64,000 bases of DNA from Toxoplasma gondii ME49 (Eukaryota > Apicomplexa > Conoidasida > Eucoccidiorida > Sarcocystidae), in assembly GCF_000006565.2 (NCBI RefSeq), contig NC_031476.1, positions 5,579,900 to 5,643,899 on the forward strand. Direction: 5' to 3'. The notes beneath the pieces are model-generated. The model was not told the origin of the DNA and made no database searches. It saw only the letters and a list, made by a program, of their open reading frames with translations. The translations under genes and the position numbers were made by a program. Numbering within the stretch: position 1 is the first letter of the stretch; each line of letters begins with the position of its first letter. Below are positions 1 to 12,590 of this stretch, one piece after another.

Positions 1-90
1 ATGTGCCATCCAGGAAAGCAATAAACCACACTGCTTCTTGTGCGATAGGAAGGCAACCTCATCTGATACACGGCCCACTGCCTTGTGCAG

Positions 91-201
91 GAACTCGAGG
101 AAGACGAAGACGATTCGTATCTCGACAGCGAGTGGGCAAACCCACGAGGTCTCAAAAATGCTCTTATAGGGGGTGGCCGAGAAATCCGTTGGAAGCCGTA
201 A
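91..201 (+). CDS. Terminal exon of an unidentified gene (partial)
   Basis: A frame opens directly after a good acceptor (CCTTGTGCAG, ending at 90) and runs 36 codons to TAA at 199-201. It encodes a strongly acidic start (ELEEDEDDSYLDSEW) followed by ANPRGLKNALIGGG and the basic end REIRWKP. The same frame is closed by a TGA about 24 bases before the acceptor, so it only makes sense as a spliced last exon whose upstream exons lie before the window. Acidic, aromatic and basic blocks in a row are unlike the random frames around it. I do not recognise the family. The adjacent 1-90 would be intron. Confidence 0.5.
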   Translation, partial: ELEEDEDDSYLDSEWANPRGLKNALIGGGREIRWKP

Positions 202-1666
202 TCTTCTTCGTTTATGTTCTTTCATTTGACGCTCTGCTAGCCGAATTCATTCTCTTCGCACAAATGCACAATCCTTCTGTGTCATGAGGGGGGGAGCTCC
301 TGCTAATAACAGTTTACGCGTTTGATCCACAAACGTGTTGACCTTCGGTTGATTTCTCCTCCAGTATCGCCGCAGTCTTTCAGAAGTTTTGGTTTAGACC
401 TTCGAACGTTCCACAGAGCTCCGTCTGTCCTACGGATTCTCATTCCCTCTTTCAAACAGTCTGCGGGAGTTCTTTTCCCTTCGTGCGGCCTGAGAACTCA
501 ATCGCCGGCAATACCGAACTTGTCAGTTTACCATGCTTAATGAAGAACATCAGCATCTGGTTCTTCACGCGCTCTACTATGGGATATGTTTCTTGTCATT
601 TTGCATGTGATGTAAAAATGTGCTTGTCGCATTTGAGTCTTCTACTCCACAGTTCACCGCTTATAACTGCCGACACAGTTGTTCTTTCCATTCCTAGTCA
701 CTTGACTGCCTGATGATCCAAATCCTGATCAAGTTTATACGCCGCTCTGGCTTTCTGTACGTCTATCAGTCGAAGAGCGTTCTTCTACTTCTGCTAGTGG
801 GTGAAGCGTCCGCTCCAGTCGGCAAAAAATTTTCTATGTTTGCAGCTCGACCTCAGTTGCATTCGCACCGCCGCCCTCACCCCTGCGTGACATACCTTTC
901 GTCTCTCACACTATGGCAATCTGTAGCATTCACTAGTGTTACGCACCATTCGCGTTGGCAAAATGTCCTGGACTGGGACGGATTGACTTGAACCCTAAAA
1001 CTAAGACGTAACCCTTTGACAATGCACAACATACAATAGCTCCCTGGACCAATATTGGGCTGTTCTGCGGCTGCTTCTAAGCATCATACCACTGACCAGC
1101 GTGAATGGACACAAAACGCAGCGTTCTGGACTTCGATCAAAAACGCCACAACGTACATCTCTTCCGCTGGTTCGCGAGTCTCTTTTTTCAAAGGCATTCA
1201 GAAGAAAATACAGGATGTGTCTGTGGGTTTTAAATAACAAAGTTGCATAAAACAATGCCTCCACCTTCCCACTCTCAGGGACGCCAGAGGGGGAGGCACA
1301 AGCCAATCAATCGTTTGGTCTTCACGTGTTCCACAAGCACGCTCTGAACATTCACATGTTCTGCGGAGAGACGTGCCCATTCACGGAAGTACCACTGAAC
1401 ACCCACACTAAACTGGCGATGCCTTCGAGGGACTTGCACTCTGAATTTTCCTCTACGGCACAGTGGCACTGCACTTCGTCAGTGTCCTAGATACGATACA
1501 GTTGTTTGGGCTGGAGTTTTTCGTTGTAAATACATCCGCACTGTAGATTTCGTAGAGAACGGAATCAGAGGCAAGGCGAAATATAATCAGGTTGCCTCCC
1601 ACATGCCTGCTTCGTGGTTGTGGACAAGAAATGTCCCGTTCGTTCTTCTCTCCATGCAAAATGCGT
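202..1666. other. Spacer between convergent 3' ends
   Basis: Short overlapping frames only, none with a recognisable motif. It separates the end of the partial + gene from the stop codon of RPN11 on the - strand, and presumably holds both 3' UTRs. Confidence 0.6.
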
Positions 1667-4600
1667 CTAGAAGACGAGGGTATCAATCATCGTGCCCAAG
1701 GAGTGGAGTATGTTTTCCGTCATCAACGTGTCTACATCATTCTCCAATCGTTTCTTGGCGTCGACTTTCCCAGCACGCTCGACCACAAGTTGCTCAGGCG
1801 TCTTTTTGATTTCTTCTTGAACCATTTTGTTGTACTGCTCCGACAATTCTTTCATCGATTTGGTGCACGCCGCACTCTCTGCGGCCATTTCGTCGAATGG
1901 CTGTATGCACACACACCACGAAACGGATGGAAAAACTGAGCCTGACATTAGGCAGCGTTTGCATCTTATTGTTTACGGTTTCGGCCCCCAGGCTTCGCGC
2001 AGCTCCTTACCGGTCCTACTTCACGTAATGCATGTAAGTAATACATGTAAGCGCAACTGGCCCCTTGGTTTCTTGACTTTCATTAAATACGGGCTTGTCG
2101 AACTTAGAAAACCCTGCCGGTGCCGTGGAGGTCACTGCACCCGTCAGTGCTTTGCGAAATTCAGAAATTCTGAACGCTCTTCCCTCGGCCAGTGCTACGA
2201 TTTGCGAGAAACGAATAAAGAGGTCCGAACCCCCACGCTTAAACGCCTGCAGCTGACAAAGCTGAACACCGACACCCCAGTAGGAAAGCGTTATCCTCGG
2301 GACCGCACCTTCTTGCCTGGAACCGGTTAGACTTCTTTGAATCACGCAACTCACCTTAAGCTTAAGAGCGTCGTTCCATTTATTCCTATGGAGATTCAAA
2401 AGCATCTGGTTCTCCAGCTCATTTTTCCTGTAGTTGATCACAATGGCGTAGTAGTTCCGGTTCAGACCGTGAACAAGCGCTGAGATGGTCGGGCGCTGAA
2501 GGTGGCCAATGTTGCTGGTTGTCTGGCGCAGCTCTTGACCTGAAAGGAAAAGAAACTCAACATAAAGGGTCTTGTGTGACAACTCCCGTGTAGACGACGG
2601 ATACATAATGTCTCTTTGAGCGAACACCCGAAATGGGTGCTGCGGCCTATCCTTCCGTCCACCTCACATCAACACATCCTTCTGTACATGGCAAGAAAAA
2701 ACAGTAGTCTAACGCTGCTTGCATCGAGCAGCACATGGGCGGGGGGAGGGAACATGTGTCCGTTCCCATTCACAGCGAACCTGGGTCTGTCCCGTCCGTG
2801 CTGGCGAGATAAGCGCCTGTGAGGGTGCTGTACCGACAGGCGGGCATCAGCCCGTATTCAAGGCTGAACAATCTACAAATCCTCTACTTACCAAGCATGA
2901 GAAGATGCGGATTAATGAGACGGAAACAGTCAATGACAACTTTGCCTTTGACCGACTGGATCGGGTCCACGACGACACCCACGGCTCTCGGGTTCAGCTG
3001 CTCGAAACTCTGCTGAGTGTTTACATCCGTCCCTGACGACAGAGGGCAAACACTCCAGCTGAAGGCTGTTCGCCCCTAAAAGAGGAATCCTCGACCCTTA
3101 CCGCGTACGCTCACGCACCGACCCCGCATGAAAACCAAGCACAGGGAACAAATCTCACCGTTTTTCTTGTTTAAAATATGGAGATGACAAAAACTTATTC
3201 CACGACAGTGCCGATCCCAGGAGGATGAACAGAGAAATATCCCTCTTCTTGCCATATGAACTTTCGCACACGTCTGACTAACACGATACTGCCCGTGTAA
3301 GAACCGCCTGTTGTTCCCCCGTCATTGCGACTAGGTTCAACTGAAGCCTCAGTTAGTTACAGGAAACCTTCTACCTGTGCAAATTTAAGCAGCAGCATCA
3401 TCTACACGCAACTGCAGTTAAGCAATGATCCTCCACTCGGCTGCTACCGCGACGCACAGAGCACGCAGTGGAAAACGCACCTGAGAACCAACACCCGAAG
3501 CCCGGGTGGGAATGGTACCAGCCGACGACCATCTCGGGACGTCCTGTCCTTTTTAACTGCTCCAGCATCTCCGTCTGGTAGACCGGGTCCACCGCCTCGA
3601 CACTGACACTGTTGCCTGTGCCCCCCCCCAAAATGAAACGCGACAAAACTGTCTGGGAGCTCCGCTTTCCACTCTGCGACTCAGACCAACTGTACGTTCG
3701 CTCCTTGTGCACGGTGACATGTACCGATCATTGCTGAGGGCGCACGCGTGAAGAAGATTCGCCTTGAGCTCGCAACAGACGAAAGAGCTGAATGTGCGTC
3801 TCTCGACTAAAGAGAAGTCCGGCACTTCACAACTTGGTCACCCAGACGTTTGTAGTCAATAAATGAAAAAAACATCCTGAGTGGAATGCATGCGCCTATG
3901 AGTACCATGTCCTCCAACGTATATAGGATTTAGGCTTTCTCTCCGCATGCACTGATACAATGTCTGCTATTCTAGGGATTACGTGAGCAAGGGAAGAGCG
4001 ACTACGTTAAAGCGCGGCTTCCTGTCGCCTTCTTGGACCTCCTGGTTCACCTACAGATCACCCAGGCCCGAAGGAAAACTTCAAACACACACGCCTAGCA
4101 ACATGCCGCGCCGCACAACGGCTTCAAACAAGGAATCAACGTTCGCTTTCTTATCCGATAGAAAACCGAACACTCACCTGATTGTGGCATGGAAAAGACG
4201 TCGACGACTCGGACAGTGTAATCGTCAATGAACTCCCCGAGCATCAGACCCATAACTTCCATAGGTACTCCTGCCTGAAGGAAAAAGCCAGAAATAATCA
4301 CAGCCATTACACGCGTGAGTGCGAAGGAAACCGCAGACAAGAGACGGGCGCTGCACAGACGAGCGACGAGAACGGCGGCAACTGACAGGTAAAAAACGAG
4401 AGCTGTGTGTACCTTAGGACAAGCCAGAAGTTTTTCGGCAGGAACAGTTTCGATAGAGATTTCGCTCTTGCATGAGAGTTCGGGAACAGCGACGGCCATG
4501 GCTGCGTGACTACGGGTAGACATGTCAGGAGCAGAGTCGTTGCACCCTTGACGTCAAGGTACAGAGACCTACTGCAGTACATTTGCATCGTGCACGCACG

Positions 4601-4846
4601 TCGTGGAAGATTCAACTTAGATAGTTCGTGGTAGGAAAACCTTCTGCATGTAACCATCGGCAAGCAGCTACCTTTTTCAGTAGGCAAACTCACCCGTCCA
4701 TGCTTGAGCATCTTCAACAGTGCGAGGGACGAAATGTACACCTGCTCGGAGGTATCGGCCATCGGTTGGTCGCGGTTAGGGGGACCAACTCCCATTCCCC
4801 CAAACTGCTGAAGGAGTCCACGAAGGTTCGAAGGCAGGCCCGCCAT
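1667..4846 (-). CDS. RPN11: 26S proteasome regulatory subunit RPN11 (JAMM deubiquitinase)
   Basis: Six exons on the complement: 4694-4846, 4178-4274, 3481-3615, 2892-3032, 2355-2539 and 1667-1900. All introns are GT-AG and phases agree, giving 314 residues (the family is about 306-310). RPN11/PSMD14 is the zinc metalloprotease of the 19S lid that removes ubiquitin chains as substrates enter the proteasome. The JAMM motif is complete: Glu57 in [12 protein letters not shown], then H118-x-H120-x7-S128-x2-D131 in [17 protein letters not shown]. Other hallmarks are [56 protein letters not shown], and the end TMIDTLVF. The start is the first ATG before [15 protein letters not shown] and gives the usual N-terminal length. 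The junction before PFDEMAAES (1900) is the least certain, since that stretch is poorly conserved. The gene is divergent from the RAP-domain gene. Confidence 0.95.
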
Positions 4847-6438
4847 TTTGCTTCGTCTTATGGAAGAGCACAGCGAGAGCTGCCAGTGTGTCAGGTAAGA
4901 TGCAAATTCGCGGCAAGCGTGCCGAAGAGACAAAAGGGATACCAATCAACTTCCACTTTATCCACAGAGAACGGCACACTACTGCAGGACAGCCGACAAA
5001 ATTGCCACGGGGAGAGTCGGCGCAAATGGCAGCACGGCAGAGACACCACTCCTTCCCCGGGAACCGCAGAAAGACGACTTTGCAAAGAGCAAGGAAAAGT
5101 CACGGCCCACCTAAAGCACGAGCATGGAAGAAAGTGGCTTACTTCGATGACCAAGACGAGGGGAAACCCGACCGGAGGTTGCAAATGGACGCAAATAACT
5201 GTGGAAAAAACAGGATTACCGGGGTGTACACACAAACGCGACGCTACAGGCGCTGCAGAGTCTCCTGCGTTTGCGGAAAAGACAACGCCAACTGACGTCG
5301 AAGAAGCACAGGAAAGAAAAGCGCCGTCAGCACAGCGGAGGACTAGGAGAAAAAGTAGGGAAAAACGAGAAGGCTCAGAAGAAAAAAAGTGGATTGCCTG
5401 CACGTGCAGCAGTGTGTCTACACAAAGCACAGCTGACAGGAATGGCAGACGTGACGAGCCGTTTGCCACCCGCCAAAACCGCTTCAAGTCCTCAAGAAAC
5501 TTGTTCTTTTCCCGATTTCCCCACACAGTAGCGCAACGCCGGTGAATTTCCATCAAATATGCTGAAACGACCCTCTCTCCGAGGAAAAAACTGCAGTCCT
5601 TCACGAGAGCCCGAACACGCGCACGCTTCTGTGCGGCGGTGGTGATGCATGCAGACGCAATCGTAAAGGTGCTCGAACTCAATTCTCTCTCGCGAATGCT
5701 CAGCCTCTAGAACTCCTGACTTATGTGCCTTAGCTTGCGTCCTCGTTCATTTGATCGGATCATTTCTCATCTATGCAGCACCCTTAGGCTGTCCATCGCA
5801 CCACGTGGCCTCACGAAAGGCACACAAGGGGGAAAGTGATTCCAGTCAAATCTGTACTCTGCTGCTCGCTCTTTGCCGCTCGCTCTTTTCAGGACTTCCT
5901 GGTCACCAGCTCTGCCGCACGCGCAGTTTTTGCATTATTTCTTCATGAGGGACGTGCCGGGTCTCACTGGCTGGTTTTTGCGGGTGAATGCTGCCGCTCA
6001 AGGCCATTCGCAACGACGCGCTAGAGAAATATTAGCTTTTACCTTGCCTACTGGGACTGCCTCCTTACAACAACGACCCCGAGAGCACACCGCTTTCCGT
6101 TCTGCGGTCCGTGTTTGCCTCTTTCATGTTCTGTCGGAGCAAAGAAGTCCGTTCACCAGGGTAGCAAGAGAAGTGTGTGGAAAGCCCCTCTGGCTTGTGC
6201 CGCCCGAACCGAGGGGGAAGGCGAAGACCGAACTGAGAACGGCTGTGGCCGGGGGCTGAAGCGAGAGCATGCAGAAAGTATAAATACAACTCAATGCATG
6301 TAAATCGCCACATGAAAGCGAAATCCAAATCTCTGTGCATGGAAGTGTCCATGGCTGTTGCCAGAGGACTGACAAGGGGGAGACCGGAAACAGTGCCGTG
6401 CGCCGTCTACCTCGCGTGGAAGCGAAGCAAGCGCGACA
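4847..6438. other. Divergent intergenic region between RPN11 and the RAP-domain gene
   Basis: About 1.6 kb between two start codons, presumably holding both promoters and 5' UTRs. Open frames occur on both strands (about 260 codons on - from 5682), but that frame lacks an ATG near its start and no family was recognised. No TATA-like or WGAGACG element stands out. Confidence 0.5.
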
Positions 6439-9339
6439 ATGAAGTCGCATTCCAGACTACGGAAACTTGCGTCCGCAGTACAGACACCGCGGCCTTTTAG
6501 ACGGACAGTCCGAGACGGCCACCGGCACGAGTGTTTTTCTGCGACCCCCTACCGCGACGCTGAAGTCGCTTTTTCTCCAGAGGAGCGAGCAACCGAGGGT
6601 CACGTGTCTGCTTCACGCGAATCCAACAGTTTCAGACAGTTCGTGGAGTTGTCGACGCTGCCACGTGGAGTCAGGCCGAGTGCCCCCAGGCTTCTCCACC
6701 ATACACTGGAAGTCGGCGACTCCCGCCACGCGTCACAGCGGTCTTCCCATGTCTTCTACCGCAACTCGTTGTCTGGACTGTCAGGAATCAACGCAGTGAC
6801 TTCTTTTGCAAGCTGGAAACCTCCTTCGGTCATCCCACTATTTTCTGCAAGAGACGGACGTTTCGCCCACAGCAGCTGTTTGCGTGCTGGTCCAGGGCAC
6901 TTCGTCGAGACCGCACAGGTTGGAGATGGAGGAGAGAGGGAGGCCGTGCTTTCCGCTGGGGCTGGGGACGCCCGTCCAGCTGAGGAACGGCAGGCAGAAG
7001 AGCCTGTGAAGCATCTGGGGGATGCCGAAGAAGTTGCCTTAGACACGCGCGTCTTCGACGAGTGTGTCTACACAGAGGACGAGGATATTTTGGAGAAGAA
7101 ACGGAGGATTGGCGTGGGAATGAGAGTCGGGGGTTCAGCGCCACATCGTCGCGGCGCTTCCTTCTCTCCCTCCCTGTCGCCAGATCCGCCTTTTTCCTCT
7201 TCTGACCTTCCGGACTCCTTTCCTTTTACGCTTTCCTCGCAGTGTCCGCGTCCCGACTCCCTTCCTCCGTCTCCGCCGCACGGCGCGCCCTTCTCTCCGA
7301 CATGCGCGCCTTCTTCTGCGCTGTCCTCGTCGCCTAAACTTGTCCCAGTCTCCGAGTACCGCAAACGGTCGTTGCGGTTTCCTCCGGACCAGGTGGCGGT
7401 GGGAGCTTTTGAGTTGGCGGTAAAATTCGAGACTCTCGTATCCCTTCGTTTCCCTCTCGACCAGCACCCGCGAAGAGCGCAGCCCGGCTCTCGCTCTCAG
7501 CCTTCTTCTCTCGCCTCCTCCCGTCCCCTCGCTGAGATGCCCCAGCCATACGGCAGCCTCCCTCCGCCGGTGGCTTTCGAGAAGATGCTCGGCGACGCCA
7601 TTTCGACTACCAAAGCCAATGCAGACATCTTGCCTGTGTCGACACTGCTCTCTGTCGCTCATGCAGCTGCGCGGCTGGGGGTGCAGGTTTTTTCCTTCGC
7701 CTCGGCTCTCCGGCGCCGCGCCCTAGTGCTTCTTCCTGAAATAAAGAATCCCGCGGCCTTCATCCGGCTCCTGCAAGACTTGGAGAAGTTGGGAGGTCTG
7801 GGCGACCGCCACTTTGTCTTCTTCAGAGAGAAAGTAAAGGAGACGCTCCAGAGCGCTTCTTCACGCTGCTCGCTGTTCGGGACCGCACTGGTCGTTCACC
7901 TCCTCGCTCGACACAGATTGCGAGACGAGGAACTCCTCACTCTCGCGTACCGCAGGTTTTCGAGAAATCGATACACTCTCGCTGCAGCTGTGAGACAAAC
8001 GCCTTCTCTCCTGGCGGTAAGGCCTACCTATGTGAGACATGCCAATGGCACTCCATTTTGGTTGTTGCAATCAATGCTCTCTTGCTACCAGACGTATTCA
8101 TGACGATCATTCTGAGGTCTGCGCAGGGAGTGTCCTGGTATTTAGACAAAGTAATGGGCTCTTGAGTTTCTGTCGTTCTGCTTTCCTCGGCTAATTGATC
8201 CTTCGTCGCTTTGTTGCGCTGCACCCCTGTGTCTCCTCTGTGCACGGGCAGCATCATCTGTCTAATTCACTTGAGTTTTCATGACAGGTACACACAGGCC
8301 TGGGCTCTGCTGTTCTTTTTGTCCCATGCAGGCGCTGCCGCTGGCACTGTCGCGGCTCGAGGTCCCTACGCTGGCTGCAGCGGTGTTGGACAGTCTGCTC
8401 AGTGACCAGGCGCCAGCAGCTGTCAGTCAGTTGTCGATTCACGAACTGTCAAACCTTGCTTATGCAATCGCATGCGTCTCCACCAATTCCCAAGTTACTG
8501 TAGACACGCATCCGTCCTCTGCGGACTCAGGCTCTTGTCATGAGCAGAGGCCGGAGCGTTTCGAGGTTGGTTCATCGGAAAAGGAGTGTCAGTCTGGGAT
8601 GAAGATGCAACTGCATCCGGAGCATAGAAGCGTACGCGAGCAATATAATGCATCTGAAGTTGATCCGGGAGAAAACAGCGCCACGGGTGGAGGAGTTGGA
8701 GACCCTTTTCTCGGAAACAAGAGGGAGAATAATACTTCATTTAAGGTTCTTGAATCCCGGTCTGTATGCACACCCGAGGAATTGAGGCGTCGGTCGACTC
8801 TGTTAACGACCATCTTACGCACTCTGTCTCGCAGTTCCCTGAGGCGCCATCCACTTAACTCGCCGTTCGAACGCGCGTGGAGACAGCTGAAAATTATCGA
8901 CCTGTATCTTCAGTTCAATGTAGGACCTCTGCGTGTAGATGATGAGGAAGCGCTTCAGTTTCTGTCTCTTGCTCGGACGAAGAAGCTATTGAACCTGGTT
9001 CATGTGTCCCAGGTACAGAAGCGTGTTGGGCGCTTGCTTTTCGATGAAGGACTGATGTCTGAAATAGACGTTGAGTACCCACTGGGGCCTTACGTCTTAG
9101 ACTTTGCAATACCGTCTCGCAAGCTTGTTGTAGAAGTTGATGGGGAAGCCCATTTCTTCTTTGGTACAACGGTGCCAACTGCTCAGACGCGAATGAAGCG
9201 CGAACTGCTTGCCGCTATGGGGTGGCGCGTGGTCGTCGTTCCGCAGGAACTTTGGAGAAATAAAAGGAAAGGGAAAATTAAAGAATTCGTGGCGAGAAAG
9301 GTGCGAGAGGGACTCGAGATCGACAACAGTGACAGATAG
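6439..9339 (+). CDS. RAP-domain protein, probably an organellar RNA-binding factor
   Basis: Two exons, 6439-8016 and 8332-9339, joined in phase 0 across a GT-AG intron (GCG/GTAAGG ... CCCATGCAG/GCG), giving 861 residues. The C-terminus, about residues 763-855, is a RAP domain: LLFDEGLMSEIDVEYPLGPY, VLDFAIP, KLVVEVDGEAHFF, then MKRELLAAMGWRVVVVPQ and a basic tail. RAP domains are greatly expanded in Apicomplexa and are linked to organellar rRNA and mRNA processing. Residues about 400-600 hold helical segments typical of the repeats preceding RAP domains. The N-terminus (MKSHSRLRKLASAVQTPRPF) is basic and free of acidic residues, as in a mitochondrial presequence, but this is inference. Residues about 240-360 are a Ser/Pro-rich insertion. 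The start is the first ATG in the frame. Confidence 0.85.
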
Positions 9340-10259
9340 AAGCCATGGGAGAAAGACGGTTTGAAGCAGAAGGAAAACGCGGGGTGTCATGCATTTCCAG
9401 AAGACCACAATGAAGTTTTAGGGGAAACAAAGTTTCTTGCACATGTACATTTTGTATTGTCTGGTGGAGCGGGTAGGCTCAGTCGGGGAAGGGAGAATAA
9501 AACAGATTGTGTTTCCACTCTAAGGTGCTTGTATTCTTTTTCCTGGAGAGACCCGTACAGTTGTGAAAACTCGACAAACCACCGTCCCTTGCGCTTCACC
9601 GGCACCGATACATTTATCAGGCCCTGCAGAGCTGCTTTTCTAAGTTGTTCATGGAAGCTCTTCAAAGAAAAAGATAGACCATATGACAGTTTGCTGCAGC
9701 AAGTTCCAGCCACAGAATTTTGCTTTACCGTGAGTAGAAGTGCATCAAACAGAACTGCTGAATGAGACTCGCAGTACATCCTTGGTCATGTCAATTAGCA
9801 GGTTGGACTTCAATCAGGAGCAAGCGACCTTGTTAAACGCTGGAATTCAGTAAGGTCAATCCTTTGAAGACCGATTTTAGGTGCAGTCCTCGTTCCTCCT
9901 TCCCATTTGAGGACGTTCTGGCTTTATACGCCTGGGGACTCTTTAATGAATATCAGTTCGGGTTTCGTGACTCGCCAGAATCCCGCCAGAAGTCTGGATG
10001 TACAGATAGATCGAGGCATTCAGGTGGTGGACAAGTATTTTCGAAGGTTTTCCTCGGTGAACGCTTCAACAACAAACCGACTATCGAAGGCAGAACATCG
10101 GACCTGCTGCGGAGCAACATGCGTCGTTGCAACAGGGGGGAAAGCCATAAGTAAAGCAACTCCTGCCGTAAACTCCAAAGGAAACACACACCATTTGAGC
10201 GATTCATTTATCCCATCTACGAGAATCCTGTAGAACATTTCGGATGGTCTCGTACTACA
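9340..10259. other. Spacer downstream of the RAP-domain gene
   Basis: No convincing coding region. GAATAAAA near 9494 could act in 3' end formation, about 150 bases after the stop codon. The region ends at the initiator tRNA gene. Confidence 0.5.
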
Positions 10260-10331
10260 AGCACCGTAGCTCAGTGGGAGAGTGGGGGGCTCATAACCCC
10301 CAGGTCCATGGATCGAAACCATGCGGTGCTA
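10260..10331 (+). tRNA. Initiator tRNA-Met (CAT)
   Basis: A 72-base cloverleaf without intron. The acceptor stem AGCACCG pairs perfectly with CGGTGCT and the discriminator is A. The anticodon stem is GGGGG/CCCCC around the loop CTCATAA, anticodon CAT. Three eukaryotic initiator hallmarks are present: the A1:U72 first pair, three G:C pairs at the base of the anticodon stem, and the T-loop ATCGAAA with A54 and A60 instead of TTC. A T-run at 10338-10341 fits a Pol III terminator. Confidence 0.95.
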
Positions 10332-11249
10332 CTCTTCTTTTCCATCCGCTTTTGAGCATTATTCGCTTTCAGTGGACCGTTCATCAAATCGGATTGATTG
10401 ACAATATTTGCGGATTTTACATATCTGTGTCAGTTTCGTTTTTACCACCTTTTTGGCGCTTTGGGGTTTATCACAAAGTCACAGTCACTAGTGCACCCTC
10501 CTGGCGGGTACATTCGTAGTCGGTGCTGCACGGCTTTTATGGCATGCCACTGTGTGAAAAGTTGCCTATCAAGATGAATTCATAATTCTTCAGGTATAAA
10601 GTCCAATTCCTCACGAAGGCAATTCATCCTCATTTCCTGGAACCCTGCCTTCGCCCATGGCGTAAGGTCGCCAGCCGCAGCCCCTCTTCAATTTTCAGTG
10701 CTTACTGAGATGCTGTGACACATGGCAGTTCCCTGTTATTAGTTTCCCGTGTAAGCCGGACGACAGCACAACACACCTTCTAATCTATGACAGTGGACAA
10801 CTCCTGAGGCTGGGAATTTCTGGCAGGCAGGGTCTAGTACAGCGTGCAATCAGCGTGCAATGGTACTCCGTCCTGAGGTTGCTTCAGACACCAGAAGTAG
10901 CAGCCCTTATTGCGTCGCTCATGAACTCCCACGATCCAATCACATTCCCCTTAGGTTTTACATTACCAAAACAAAATAGAGTGCTGCTGTTCGCTGGCAA
11001 GCAAAAATGAGGCCTTGTTTCTCCAACCACTCTCATTGACACCGGTGCCGGTTCCTGTAGGCACCTAGCCCTCTTCAGCAGTTGTCCGGTTGGAATTTCT
11101 GGGATAAAACGCACAGATTTGTCACGTGGACAGTAAACATTCTCTCAAATGAGAAAAGAACGCATTAGAAGAGAAAAAGGGACTGGGGAATTTTTTTATC
11201 CCATACGGCGTTATTGCCACTGGTTATATGAAAGAGTTGACCATGCAAC
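10332..11249. other. Spacer between two tRNA genes
   Basis: Only short frames on both strands and no recognised motif. Both flanking tRNA genes are on the + strand, about 0.9 kb apart. Confidence 0.5.
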
Positions 11250-11321
11250 GGGCCTATGGCGCAATGGTAGCGCGTCTGACTCCAGATCAGAAGGCTGGGC
11301 GTTCGAGTCGCTCTGGGCTCA
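11250..11321 (+). tRNA. tRNA-Trp (CCA)
   Basis: A 72-base cloverleaf without intron. The acceptor GGGCCTA pairs with TGGGCTC (G:U pairs allowed) and the discriminator is A. The D-arm is GGCGCAATGGTAGCGC, the anticodon stem TCTGA/TCAGA encloses CTCCAGA with anticodon CCA, and the T-arm is GGGCG-TTCGAGT-CGCTC. TTTT at 11329-11332 is a likely Pol III terminator. Confidence 0.95.
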
Positions 11322-12001
11322 ACTGCTCTTTTGGGGGAAAGAAAGCCTTTCTTAGGACTTTCCCTACTTGTTCTCCATGCTCTTCGTTTTTCTTAGTATT
11401 TGTTTCGCTACGGGTTAGACTGAAAGTAAGGCGTCAGGCTTTCTGGTTTTGTCTTCTATCGCGACGTGGAATTGACGCTTACATCTACGGGCGCCACACT
11501 CTGACGTGGTAACACCACTTGACAGACTCGGACTTTCTCTCGCTGTAATACAACAGGTAAGAGTGATCAATATATTGCTTCTAGAGTGTAGCCGATGCGG
11601 AATAACATTAATATTTTAGAATATTAGAATTCAACACTTGCAGCCAAACCTGTGAACCCCCACCCGGCCACAGAACTGCGATCTCTTCGAGTGTAGGCCC
11701 GAGACCAGAGCAGTGTGCAAACGGGAAATAGGCGTTGTTCGAGCGCATTCGTGGACAACTATACTTAAGACTCTATGAATCTTGTGTTCTCACATCACAG
11801 CCATGCGCGGTGTGCGATCGGGCATCGTTCTCTTCGTTTTCTGCCGGCGATTTGAAACCCTCGAAGCACACGCATGCATGTCCCGGTCGGTCAACACAAC
11901 AGGCAATCGGGCAGGACGAGCGCTTTTTCGTTGTTCCGCTTTTCTGTAGTGCTACGCAGACCGTGTAACCGTCGGTTTCTCCTTTCGTTTGTGTCATTTC
12001 A

Positions 12002-12008
12002 AGAGACG
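12002..12008 (+). promoter_or_regulatory. WGAGACG motif, copy 1
   Basis: AGAGACG matches the WGAGACG heptamer known from Toxoplasma promoters, where it often occurs in repeats. It lies about 590 bases upstream of the NAD synthetase ATG and 79 bases before a second copy. Seven bases can recur by chance. Confidence 0.35.
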
Positions 12009-12080
12009 CCTGAGGTTCGGAGCAGGTTGGCAGTAGCGTTTTTCGCGGCTTCTGCCCCCGTGTCCAGAGATCCAGCCAAG

Positions 12081-12087
12081 AGAGACG
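12081..12087 (+). promoter_or_regulatory. WGAGACG motif, copy 2
   Basis: Second direct AGAGACG, about 505 bases upstream of the NAD synthetase start codon and in the same orientation as copy 1. The pair is more suggestive than either alone. Confidence 0.35.
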
Positions 12088-12590
12088 CAGTAAATATCGA
12101 CTAAAGACATTCTCTCTGCTTCCCGTTTCGTGGCCGAAACACAGTTGTCGCCTGAAAGGATCGAACTTCAGTCAAAAGGACAGAAACACGTTCGTGAGGT
12201 GGATGGGGAAGACGAAACCCGACGCATTAAGTCTTTCGCCGCCGCGGGTCAATGCCCTCAAAAGGGGGCTTTGTCTCTCTCAAGCATCGTGACGAACGTG
12301 ATCTAGACACAAAGGGCGACACGCCGTTTTTTCCTGTGTGTGCTCTCTGGATATCTCCCGGTGAACGCCGTGTCTCTTTTCACGGGTTTCTCGCGGCTGT
12401 GTTCTTTCCTTTAAAAAACATATTGCCGGCCCTCTTCACGCCGGCATTTTAAACTCTCTGTTCTCCCAGGCGGCACCGAAACTTTTTTCGTGTCTGCTTA
12501 AGAGTCTCTTGGTTTTGGCGTTGAATATTTTTTTCTCAGGCGTTGTCCTTTGGCTCCTCCGTTTCACCAGAGTCACTTTCCGTTTGCAGC

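Larger units (their letters stand above)
11322..12590. other. Upstream region of the NAD synthetase gene
   Basis: No coding region supported. Two direct AGAGACG motifs (see separate entries) lie about 500 and 590 bases before the proposed start codon. Presumably promoter and 5' UTR. Confidence 0.5.

Noticed and set aside
4891..5682. A 263-codon frame on - upstream of RPN11
   Set aside because: It begins without ATG, has no recognised motif, and its second half is Ser/Cys/Leu-rich as expected from pyrimidine-rich DNA. Most likely 5' flank of RPN11.
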